Shown piece after piece: positions 7,280 to 14,651 of a stretch of DNA of 64,000 nucleotides (position 1 is the stretch's first letter; every line of letters begins with the position of its first letter). The position numbers were made by a program, and so were the translations under genes. Where the stretch lies: assembly GCA_018819515.1 (NCBI GenBank), contig JAHJPX010000002.1:158626-222625 (forward strand). Direction: 5' to 3'. The notes under the pieces are model-generated. The model was given only the letters and a program-made list of their open reading frames with translations. It made no database searches and was not told the DNA's origin. Source of the DNA: Gammaproteobacteria bacterium (GTDB lineage: Bacteria; Pseudomonadota; Gammaproteobacteria; Burkholderiales; Rhodocyclaceae).

Positions 7280-8536
7280 ATGCTTACCGACACCGCATTG
7301 AAGAACCTCAAGCCCAAGGACGCGCCCTACAAGGTGACGGACCGGGACGGCATGTACGTCACGGTCTCGACGGCGGGCACCGTCACGTTCCGCTATGACT
7401 ACCGGATCAATAGCAGGCGCGAGACGCTGACGATTGGCCGCTATGGGCCAGGCGGTCTGTCGCTGGCCTGTGCACGGGAAAAGTGCATCGACGCAAAGCG
7501 GGCCGTTGCCGAAGGCCAGTCCCCAGCGCAGGAAAAGCAGCGAGAGAAACGGCGCCTGTCGGAAGCCAAAACCTTCCAGGAATTTACCGACAAGTGGTAC
7601 GAGGGTGCCCGGATGGCCGACAGCACGCGGTCGATGCGCAAGAGCATCCTTGACCGGGACATCCTGCCTGTGTTCAAGAGCCGCCTGCTGACCGAGATCA
7701 GCCCTGACGACCTGCGCGATCTGTGCAACAAGGTGAAGAGCAGGGGAGCGCCAGCAACGGCAATCCATGTCCGCGACATCATCAAGCAAATCTACGGGTT
7801 TGCCATCCTGCATGGTGAGAAGGTGGCCAACCCTGCCGACGACGTTGGGCCATCGTCGATCGCCACTTTCGTGGCACGGGATCGAGCGCTGTCGCCGTCC
7901 GAGATACGCATCATGCTCAAGCAGTTGGAGTACGTCGCTTCGTACCCGACCATCAAACTGGCATTGCGGTTGATCCTGCTCACGCTCGTGCGCAAAGGCG
8001 AGCTCATCCACGCGACCTGGGATGAGATCGACTTCGAGAACGCACTGTGGACTATCCCAAAAGCTCGCATGAAGGCCGGCAAGGCCCACAGCATCTACCT
8101 GTCGCAGCAGGCGCTCGACATCATGATTGCACTGCGCACCTGCGCCGGTGGCTCCAAATACCTGCTGCCTTCGCGCTATGACGGCGACAAGTGTATGTCG
8201 AACGCCACGCTGAACCGTGTCGCGCAGATAGTCGTGGAGCGATCGAAAGCGAAGGGTCTGCCAATCGAAAGTTTCTCGGTGCATGACCTGCGCCGCACTG
8301 GTTCGACCATCCTCAACGAGCTAGGCTTCAACAGTGACTGGATCGAGAAGTGCCTTGCCCACGAAGATGGCCGTTCATCGCGTGGCGTCTACAACAAGGC
8401 TGAATACGCCGAGCAGCGCCGCCACATGCTGCAAGAGTGGGCCGACATGGTCGATGCTTGGGTGGCCGGCGAATCGCATACCCCGACGTTGCTGCCCCCG
8501 TCGATGAAGATCATCACGACACAGGCGTTGCTTTGA
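7280..8536 (+). CDS. int: P4-type tyrosine recombinase (ICE integrase)
   Basis: A 418-residue integrase. Residues 1-95 are the DUF4102 arm-binding module (LTDTALKNLKPKDAPYKVTDRDGMYVTV, then RRETLTIGRYGPGGLSLACAREKCIDAKRAVAEGQSP). A SAM-like core-binding domain follows (about 100-195), then the catalytic domain with arginine in LVRKGELIHATWDEID, HDLRRTGSTILNELG (HxxR), CLAHEDG (second histidine) and the nucleophile tyrosine in GVYNKAEYAEQRR. The gene starts about 300 bp from the end of guaA and reads inward, as expected of the enzyme that inserted this element. The start is set by an AGGAGG site 8 bp upstream. Confidence 0.95.
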   Translation: MLTDTALKNLKPKDAPYKVTDRDGMYVTVSTAGTVTFRYDYRINSRRETLTIGRYGPGGLSLACAREKCIDAKRAVAEGQSPAQEKQREKRRLSEAKTFQEFTDKWYEGARMADSTRSMRKSILDRDILPVFKSRLLTEISPDDLRDLCNKVKSRGAPATAIHVRDIIKQIYGFAILHGEKVANPADDVGPSSIATFVARDRALSPSEIRIMLKQLEYVASYPTIKLALRLILLTLVRKGELIHATWDEIDFENALWTIPKARMKAGKAHSIYLSQQALDIMIALRTCAGGSKYLLPSRYDGDKCMSNATLNRVAQIVVERSKAKGLPIESFSVHDLRRTGSTILNELGFNSDWIEKCLAHEDGRSSRGVYNKAEYAEQRRHMLQEWADMVDAWVAGESHTPTLLPPSMKIITTQALL

Positions 8537-8885
8537 CGGGGCGGCGCTTGCGCTGACGCACGTCCGGCGAGGGGGCGCGCTTCAACTGTGCACTGTCGGA
8601 GGCTTGGCGGCGCGCATCAAGCCATGCCTCCACCTCCGTCAAATCCCACACGACACAGCGTGCCGTCAGATTGAACCTGCGCGGAAATTCACCCCGCCGT
8701 TCCATGTCGTAGATCGTGGTATCGGCCAGAGGCACGATCTGTCGCAACTCGGGACGGCGGATCGTGCGTCGGAAGGGCAAGGCATTCGTCGCGATCAGCT
8801 GTGGTAGCGGCATGCCGCGCAGGTCATTTGCATCAGAGTCGTTGTTCGGCCTCGCGGCCGGCAGACTTCGATCTGCTCTGTTCAT
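8514..8885 (-). CDS. AlpA-like small DNA-binding protein
   Basis: A 123-residue protein with an AlpA-type winged helix-turn-helix (about 40-95): RRTIRRPELRQIVPLADTTIYDMERRGEFPRRFNLTARCVVWDLTEVEAWLDARR. Such proteins regulate P4-type integrases or act as recombination directionality factors. I choose ATG 8885 because GGAG lies 6 bp upstream; an ATG at 8897 is in the same frame. It is convergent with the integrase and overlaps its end by 23 bp, so transcription of each is antisense to the other's 3' end. A role in excision is inference. Confidence 0.75.
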   Translation of the reverse strand: MNRADRSLPAARPNNDSDANDLRGMPLPQLIATNALPFRRTIRRPELRQIVPLADTTIYDMERRGEFPRRFNLTARCVVWDLTEVEAWLDARRQASDSAQLKRAPSPDVRQRKRRPVKATPVS

Positions 8886-8985
8886 GATCTTCTCCATCAG
8901 CAGGGCAGTTGCTGGTTGCATTGCAACGGCCGATGTAAATGCGGTCCTGTGATGGTGATCTTTCCGGCATCTATCGAAAACTCGC

Positions 8986-9237
8986 TCAGGCGTGCATGGG
9001 CGTATTTTGATTGCATTTCGCCTTGCTCTTATTGAACCCTCGATCCCGCGCCATGAACGCTTCGAGCATGTGCGGGATCAGCGTCGCGGCATCAATCGGC
9101 TCGCCGTAGGTCTGAGCATGTAGCGCGGCGTAGCGTTCCAAATCGGCCTTCAACGCGGTGGTGAGCGCGATGGTGACTTTGACGGTCGCGGTCCTGGGCA
9201 GCGGCCCCAGCCGCAGCTTGCTGGTCGATATGCTCAT
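8986..9237 (-). CDS. DUF2274 family protein at the end of the trb operon
   Basis: An 83-residue protein (MSISTSKLRLGPLPRTATVKVTIALTTALKADLERYAALHAQTYGEPIDAATLIPHMLEAFMARDRGF...). It matches the small DUF2274 family that closes trb operons in Tn4371-like elements, and resembles a ribbon-helix-helix DNA-binding protein. It overlaps the trbI stop by 4 bp (ATGA). Function is unknown; a role as operon regulator is only a guess. Confidence 0.7.
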   Translation of the reverse strand: MSISTSKLRLGPLPRTATVKVTIALTTALKADLERYAALHAQTYGEPIDAATLIPHMLEAFMARDRGFNKSKAKCNQNTPMHA

Positions 9238-10511
9238 TGCGACGAGCCCCTCTGGAAGAACAGCGGCTGGTACGGCCACAGGATCAGATCCTTGTTCACC
9301 ATGACCCGCATCGGGAAGCCGGGCCGGATAGTGAGCGTCGGCTGGACGCTCACATTGCGTTTGGTGATCTCCTGACCGACCTGGTTCACTGTGTCCTGCG
9401 CGCTCTGGCGCGTGGCGATGATGACCTTGCCATCGTTGTTGGCGCGATCAGGCGCAGCCAATTCGGCACCGACTCCGAGCAGCGTGGATAACGCAGCACC
9501 AGCGAGGATGCGATCCCAATGCCAATCGACGCCATCTTCCAGTCCGGCATAACCCGCCGGGTCGATGCCGGGCAGGCGGTCGAGCGAAATGGATGAGGTG
9601 TCGGGCAGGATCAACCGCGTCCACACCAGTAACACGCGCCGCTGACCGAATGACACCTGGCTGTCGTAGCGGCCGATCAGCCGCGAGCCCTGCGGAATCA
9701 GCAGGAAGCGGCCTGTGGCCGTGTCGTAGACCGCCTCGGTGACGGTGGCGATGACCTGTCCCGGCAGGTCGGAGTTGATGCCCGTCACCAGCGCTGCCGG
9801 AATGATGGTGCCCGCCATCACCTGGTAGGGAGAGGCTGGCAGTTGCAGGCTGGCCGGATTGCGGGTGGCGGTGTCGCCGCCATTGGTGACAAACGCCTGC
9901 TTCTGATCCTGCCGGTTTTGCACCGCTGTCGGGTCGGTCGGCTGTGCCGACGCGATGGCAGATGCCATCGGATTGAATGGCTGGTTGCCCGATACCAGCT
10001 CGGGCATGGTCGTACCCGCAGTGGGCGACGGTGCTGACTTCACCGCACCGCTGCGAAAGAAAACCCCCGAACGTGCTGCCTCCTCGGCATCACCTGACTG
10101 CGCAATGCGCCCAGTCTGCGCGGAAGGTGGGTATGCGCCCGCGCCGGCGTTGCGCTGCGCATGCACGATGGCTGGACCCAGATCGCCCGGCAATGGCTCG
10201 CCCAAAGCGGGTACCGGCTTGGCAGCCACCAGCACCTTGGAATAGTCCTTGGGCAACTGGTCGAGGTTCTCGGCATGCGAGACACGGTCCACGTTGTACA
10301 ACTCGACGGCCGCGTTGCGCTCGCGCTTGTGCGATTGCAGCGACCACAGCGTGCCACCCAACACGACCGCACCCAGCGTTCCCGCCAGGACGGCCAGCAT
10401 GCGCCGGTTCAGGCGCGTGACCGGGCGCGGCGAAGCGCGCAAGGCCAAGGTGTCCGGGTCGGCCTTGTTCGGCGCACTTGGTGGTATCTGCGGCGTGGCG
10501 GACGTGCTCAT
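9234..10511 (-). CDS. trbI: TrbI/VirB10-type conjugal transfer protein
   Basis: A 425-residue VirB10 homologue, the energy-coupling subunit spanning both membranes in the type IV secretion core complex. One inner-membrane helix at about 40-62 follows a short cytoplasmic tail. A Pro-rich periplasmic linker follows, then the C-terminal TrbI domain: YQVMAGTIIPAALVTGINSDLPGQVIATVTEAVYDTATGRFLLIPQGSRLIGRYDSQVSFGQRRVLLVW to RPGFPMRVMVNKDLILWPY. ATG 10511 is used because GGAGG lies 8 bp upstream; a TTG 6 bp earlier is possible. It lies 2 bp after trbG. Confidence 0.94.
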   Translation of the reverse strand: MSTSATPQIPPSAPNKADPDTLALRASPRPVTRLNRRMLAVLAGTLGAVVLGGTLWSLQSHKRERNAAVELYNVDRVSHAENLDQLPKDYSKVLVAAKPVPALGEPLPGDLGPAIVHAQRNAGAGAYPPSAQTGRIAQSGDAEEAARSGVFFRSGAVKSAPSPTAGTTMPELVSGNQPFNPMASAIASAQPTDPTAVQNRQDQKQAFVTNGGDTATRNPASLQLPASPYQVMAGTIIPAALVTGINSDLPGQVIATVTEAVYDTATGRFLLIPQGSRLIGRYDSQVSFGQRRVLLVWTRLILPDTSSISLDRLPGIDPAGYAGLEDGVDWHWDRILAGAALSTLLGVGAELAAPDRANNDGKVIIATRQSAQDTVNQVGQEITKRNVSVQPTLTIRPGFPMRVMVNKDLILWPYQPLFFQRGSSQ

Positions 10512-10513
10512 GC

Positions 10514-11527
10514 TCAATGCCTCCGTGCCGTGCTGCCCACGCCATCGGTGCGCTCGATGCGAACAACGGCGGCCTTGTCAGCGCCCAGCCGCAACTCGGC
10601 CGCACCGAACAACCGATCCACCACGTAGTAGGGTGAGCGGAAGCGATAGTTCACGAGCTGGCCATCGCCCTGCGGCCCGATCACGAACAGCGGCGGCAAT
10701 TCGCCCTGCGCGATGCCGGCGGGGAACTGGATGTAGACGCGCTCGCCATCGTCGAAGGCGCGCAGTGGTTTCCACGGTGGGCTGTCGCCGGTGATGGCGT
10801 AGCGGAACTTGATCTGTTCCAGCGACAAGCCGGAGTCCACCGGCGCTGCCGTCTGAGCCTGCTGCGCCTGCTTCTGCAAGGCCAGTAAGCGGTCTTTCGG
10901 GTAGTCCCATGATGCGGATGCCATCCACGCGTGCGGCGCCGAAGACAGTTCGAGCAGGTAGGTGCGGCGGTTGGTGGTGATCACCAGATTCGTCTTGAGT
11001 CCAATGCGCGTCGGCTTCACGAGAATGTTCACACGCAGGCTGGTGCCCGTACCGCTGGCCGTGTCGCCGACGATCCAGCGCGCGGTGTCACCGGCCGAGA
11101 CCGTCACCAGTTCTTCGCCCTGCTGCAAGGCGATGACAGTGACGCGGCCCGGACTTGTGTAGACCTGATACAGCGCGCCGTCCGCATAGGGCCAGACCTG
11201 GATGGCGTTGATGTAACCCTCGCGGCTCGGTGCCACGCGCGCTTCGGCATTGGCGCGCGCCACACGAGTCTTTTCGTCGGGTGATTCAGCCACCGGCTTG
11301 TCCTCGGGTGCGTTCCGCAAGGACTTCAACTGCTCGGGCAGCGGCAGCAGTTTCGGCACCTCGACTACCTCGATGGGTTTGGGCGGCTCGGCCAACGCGT
11401 GCGCCGCGACAGATTCATCCAGCGTGATGTCAGGTGGCGGCTGTCCATGCGTGGCGCAGCCGGTGACGGTTGCCAAGGCGACACTCAGGATCAACGGCAA
11501 AGCGTAAATGCGGATTTGAGGTTTCAT
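10514..11527 (-). CDS. trbG: TrbG/VirB9-type conjugal transfer protein
   Basis: A 337-residue VirB9/TrbG homologue of the outer-membrane core complex. The N-terminus is a signal sequence with a possible lipobox (LATVTGCATHG). A Pro/Glu-rich linker leads into the VirB9 fold: GYINAIQVWPYADGALYQVYTSPGRVTVIALQQGEELV, RWIVGDT, LVITTNRRTYLLELSSAP and FRYAITGDSPPWKPLRAFDDGERVYIQFP. It overlaps trbF by 4 bp and is followed closely by trbI, the standard F-G-I order. Confidence 0.93.
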   Translation of the reverse strand: MKPQIRIYALPLILSVALATVTGCATHGQPPPDITLDESVAAHALAEPPKPIEVVEVPKLLPLPEQLKSLRNAPEDKPVAESPDEKTRVARANAEARVAPSREGYINAIQVWPYADGALYQVYTSPGRVTVIALQQGEELVTVSAGDTARWIVGDTASGTGTSLRVNILVKPTRIGLKTNLVITTNRRTYLLELSSAPHAWMASASWDYPKDRLLALQKQAQQAQTAAPVDSGLSLEQIKFRYAITGDSPPWKPLRAFDDGERVYIQFPAGIAQGELPPLFVIGPQGDGQLVNYRFRSPYYVVDRLFGAAELRLGADKAAVVRIERTDGVGSTARRH

Positions 11528-12231
11528 GGTTTCTTCACTCCTTCGGTCGCGTCGAGTTCACGGCTCCAGGACAGGCCGTTGACATAGATTCCCAGCGGGT
11601 TCTTGCGCAGTCGCTCTTCGGTGCGTGGCGGCTGCAACACCATGGACAGCATGGCGGTCCAGCGCTCGGTGCCCGAGGGCGAACCGTTGGCATAGTTGCG
11701 CTCGATCCAGCGCACCTGGAACGAGGATTCGCTGGCGCGAACCACACTGGTGATTTCCACGGCCGTCGAGGTCTGGCCGATGCGCGCGAATGGGTCGTTG
11801 GTGCGTGCGTAGTCGTTCAGCGTGGCCGCACCCTTGTCCGTCGCGTAGTCGTAGGCTTCGAGCCAGTTTTGGCGCACGACGATCGGATCGATCGACAGCG
11901 AGCGCACGTCGGTGAGGAAGCGCGCCAGGTGGTAGGCGATCTGCGCGTCGTTCGGCTTGTACGGCGTGGCCGCTTCGCCGACCGCGCGCACCTGGCCGCC
12001 GGCGGCCACCTCCACGACATAAGGCGTGACGATGGATTGCGCTGAGCGCCACACCAGACCGCCCGCCATCAGCAGTGCCAGCGAGAGACAGCCAAAGGCC
12101 ATCAAGCGCCAGTTCTTCGCCTGCACGCGGGCACTGCCGATACGCTGGTCCCAGACCTGCGCGGCGGCCTGGTAGGGGGTAACAGGCTCGGGCGTTTCCG
12201 AGTAGCGTACCTGGGGTCGTTTGAATCGCAT
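11524..12231 (-). CDS. trbF: TrbF/VirB8-type conjugal transfer protein
   Basis: A 235-residue VirB8-family inner-membrane protein. It has a short cytoplasmic tail, one transmembrane helix (LMAFGCLSLALLMAGGLVW, about 43-61) and a periplasmic NTF2-like VirB8 domain containing IAYHLARFLTDVRSLSIDPIVVRQNWLEAYDYATDKGAATLNDYA and SFQVRWIERNYANGSPSGTERWTAMLSMVLQPPRTEERLRKNPLGIYVNGLSWSRE. These blocks are typical of TrbF. It lies between trbL and trbG in the same operon and overlaps trbG by 4 bp. Confidence 0.93.
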   Translation of the reverse strand: MRFKRPQVRYSETPEPVTPYQAAAQVWDQRIGSARVQAKNWRLMAFGCLSLALLMAGGLVWRSAQSIVTPYVVEVAAGGQVRAVGEAATPYKPNDAQIAYHLARFLTDVRSLSIDPIVVRQNWLEAYDYATDKGAATLNDYARTNDPFARIGQTSTAVEITSVVRASESSFQVRWIERNYANGSPSGTERWTAMLSMVLQPPRTEERLRKNPLGIYVNGLSWSRELDATEGVKKP

Positions 12232-12256
12232 GAATCTATCTCCTCAAGGGTCCGAG

Positions 12257-13609
12257 TCAGGTGTTGGAGTCATCACGCAGGCTCGGGCTGGCGCCGCTGC
12301 CACCGTGGTCGCCTGAGCGCAGCGTGTGTGCCGCCGTCGAGACAGCATGGCTTGCCTGCTGTTTGCGCCGCATTTGTTTGGCCCAAGCGGGCTCGCCCGC
12401 AGGAGAGTTGCCTCCGGCCGATTCGGGTGAACCGGCTGCCGCCGCAGGTGCAGCAGCTGCGGAGACGAAATTCGCTACACCGTCCTTGACCGCTTTCGCA
12501 CCAGCTGCGACGCGCTGGCCGACAGCGCCGGCACCGCTCTTGGCCACATTGGCGAGGCCCGCGCCGGCGGCACGAAAACCGCTACCACCCGATGCCGCAG
12601 CACCGGCCTGGTAGGCGGACCTCGCACCGCTTGCCATCGAACTGGTCGCGCGGCCGGCGGATGCAGCACTACCGATGGCCGCGCGTGCGGCACCCGGCAC
12701 CATGCGCGCACCCGCCGCGACCGCTGCGCCACCTGTTGCGATGGCGGCACCGCCGGCCACCGCCAAACCAGCCGCACCCAGCGCCGTTCCGGCCGCAGCG
12801 CCGGCGCCGAGCTGGGGTGCGCCTGACACCAGCCCGGTCGCAATCCCCGGTCCGAAGATCCCTAGTCCCAGCATCGCCAGCGAGGCCAGCATGATGGTCA
12901 GCGCCAGGTCGATGGATGGCTCGGTGCCGGGTGGCACCTGAAACTGCGCAAACAGCCCTGTGCCGATGCCGACAATGACCGCCAGCACCAGCACCTTGAT
13001 GCCCGACGACACCACGTTGCCCAATACGCGCTCGGCCAGAAATGCCGTCTTGTTCCACAGCGCAAACGGCACCAGCACGAAGCCCGCGAGGGTGGTCAGT
13101 TTGAATTCGATCAGCGTGACGAAGAGCTGCACCGCCAACACGAAGAAGCTGACGATCACTACCAGCCAGGCGAGGAACAGCACCGCGATGACATCGAGGT
13201 GCGCGAACACTTCCGGGAAGCCTGTCATGTCGCTGATCTGCACCATGATGGGCCGCGCTGCATCGACGCCGACTTTGGCCAGTAGCCCGGGCCGCAGAAA
13301 CTGCGCCTGCGTCAGCGTGGAACCCGACGCCACCAGCCCGAGCCCGGCAAAGGAGCGGAACAGAATGCCCGCCAGATTGTTGAAGTTGCCGATGATGAAA
13401 GCGAAGGCACCGACGTACAGCGTCTTCTTGATCAGCTTGCCGATTATCTCTTCGCCGCCCATGGCCCAGAACAGTCCGGCCAGCGTCATGTCGATCACCA
13501 CCAGCGTGGCGGTGAGAAACGCCACCTCGCCATGCAGCAACCCGAAACCCGAGTCGATGTAGCGCGAGAAGACATCGAGGAAGTGGTCGATAACCGACAA
13601 GTCGTTCAT
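12257..13609 (-). CDS. trbL: TrbL/VirB6-type polytopic membrane protein
   Basis: A 450-residue TrbL. The N-terminal 260 residues hold at least five hydrophobic segments (for example GEVAFLTATLVVIDMTLAGLFW, YVGAFAFIIGNF, VIAVLFLAWLVVIVSFFVLAVQLFVTLIEF, VLVLAVIVGIGTGLF, ALTIMLASLAMLGLGIFG). The C-terminal 190 residues are a low-complexity Ala/Gly/Ser tail ending in charged, probably disordered sequence. That architecture is typical of TrbL, the inner-membrane channel component. The start is at ATG 13609; the gap from the entry-exclusion gene is 3 bp. Confidence 0.92.
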   Translation of the reverse strand: MNDLSVIDHFLDVFSRYIDSGFGLLHGEVAFLTATLVVIDMTLAGLFWAMGGEEIIGKLIKKTLYVGAFAFIIGNFNNLAGILFRSFAGLGLVASGSTLTQAQFLRPGLLAKVGVDAARPIMVQISDMTGFPEVFAHLDVIAVLFLAWLVVIVSFFVLAVQLFVTLIEFKLTTLAGFVLVPFALWNKTAFLAERVLGNVVSSGIKVLVLAVIVGIGTGLFAQFQVPPGTEPSIDLALTIMLASLAMLGLGIFGPGIATGLVSGAPQLGAGAAAGTALGAAGLAVAGGAAIATGGAAVAAGARMVPGAARAAIGSAASAGRATSSMASGARSAYQAGAAASGGSGFRAAGAGLANVAKSGAGAVGQRVAAGAKAVKDGVANFVSAAAAPAAAAGSPESAGGNSPAGEPAWAKQMRRKQQASHAVSTAAHTLRSGDHGGSGASPSLRDDSNT

Positions 13610-13612
13610 GGC

Positions 13613-13876
13613 TCAGTCCTTCGGCGCGGAAGGTGGCGTAGCCGGTGGCGCAGGCGAGTACGGCGTGCCGTTGCCCATGAAGCGCTGCCGTGTGGCCTCG
13701 GCCGCCATGTTGCAAAGCGCATCACCGACCTTGGCGTGGTCGGCTTTGCACTGGGCACGAACATCCTTCAGTCGTTCGGGATTGGCCATCAGCGATTCGA
13801 CGGACTCGGTGGGTGCCGGCTTGCTGCACGCAGCAAGGAGCAGGGTGCCGGCGGCAATGGCGAGAAGGGCTTTCAT
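13613..13876 (-). CDS. EexN/TrbK-like entry-exclusion lipoprotein
   Basis: An 87-residue probable lipoprotein with signal peptide and lipobox, MKALLAIAAGTLLLAACSKP. The mature part contains ESVESLMANPERLKDVRAQCKADHAKVGDALCNMAAEATRQRFMGNGTPYSP, with two further cysteines. Short lipoproteins with the SLMANPERLK...C...C pattern between trbJ and trbL are annotated EexN or TrbK and are thought to block redundant mating. The final NGTPYSP echoes the C-terminus of the adjacent TrbJ (GDGTPYTP), which is curious and may reflect shared periplasmic interaction or local duplication. Confidence 0.8.
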   Translation of the reverse strand: MKALLAIAAGTLLLAACSKPAPTESVESLMANPERLKDVRAQCKADHAKVGDALCNMAAEATRQRFMGNGTPYSPAPPATPPSAPKD

Positions 13877-13886
13877 GGTCGAGTTC

Positions 13887-14651
13887 TCAGTTGCCGTAGT
13901 AGTTGACGCTGGTCGGCGTGTAGGGCGTGCCGTCACCCTGGAAGCGCCGACGCACCTCGCGGGCACGTTCCTGCACTGCGATCTGCCGGGCCTGCTCCAG
14001 CGCGACGGCCCGATCCTGCGTGATCTGGAGCTGCTGAGCCTGGATGGCTTGCCGGGATTGCAGTGCCAGCAATTGGTTCGTCGCCTGCGTGGCCTGAAGT
14101 GCGCCGGCGGCCGACTGGCTGCGGTTCACGAGGTCGGTCAAGGTCTGTTCGTCGGAAGCAAAGTTCTGTACTGCTTGCGACTGCACCTTGGTCGCGGTGC
14201 GCAGCGCCTCCAACGAGTTACGCCAGCGCGTGCGGGCGTCGGTTGCCATCTGACTACCCGACGTCGAGGCTGAGTAGGCATCGGGATAGAGTCGCGCGAA
14301 CTCGGCTTCCATTTGCGACACATTGAAGGCGAGCCCTTGCGCTTGTTGAATCAGCTGGTTCGTGGCGGACAATGCTGCACGCAACTCATTGAGCGCGCTG
14401 AAGTCCAGACTCGTGAGGTTCTTCGCTTCGTTCACCAACATCTGCGCTTCGTTCTGAAGCTGCTTGATCTGATTGTTGATCTGCTCCAGGGCGCGTGCGG
14501 CCGTCATGATGTTCTGAATCAGATTGGAAGGATCGAGCACGATGTCCCCGATCCCGAAAATGGCGTGAGCAGGCTGCACTACGCCGACAGCCATCGTGCC
14601 CGCGACGAACAGGGCGACAAACTTCTGTTTGAATGAAGACTTCGGATTCAT
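13887..14651 (-). CDS. trbJ: TrbJ/VirB5-type conjugal transfer protein
   Basis: A 254-residue exported TrbJ. The signal peptide is KFVALFVAGTMAVGVVQPAHA (cleavage near residue 30). The mature protein starts IFGIGDIVLDPSNLIQNIMTAARALEQINNQIKQLQNEAQMLVNEAKNL, a hallmark of TrbJ, and is largely helical coiled coil. It ends RRRFQGDGTPYTPTSVNYYGN. VirB5-type proteins sit at the pilus tip. The start ATG 14651 overlaps the trbE stop by 4 bp. Confidence 0.92.
   Translation of the reverse strand: MNPKSSFKQKFVALFVAGTMAVGVVQPAHAIFGIGDIVLDPSNLIQNIMTAARALEQINNQIKQLQNEAQMLVNEAKNLTSLDFSALNELRAALSATNQLIQQAQGLAFNVSQMEAEFARLYPDAYSASTSGSQMATDARTRWRNSLEALRTATKVQSQAVQNFASDEQTLTDLVNRSQSAAGALQATQATNQLLALQSRQAIQAQQLQITQDRAVALEQARQIAVQERAREVRRRFQGDGTPYTPTSVNYYGN

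Noticed and set aside
6969..7280. A tRNA gene as the integration target
   Set aside because: No cloverleaf is visible; the core lies in the guaA coding sequence and is matched in frame at the other end.
8514..8536. Frameshift or fusion between int and the AlpA-like gene
   Set aside because: The two are on opposite strands and simply overlap at their 3' ends.
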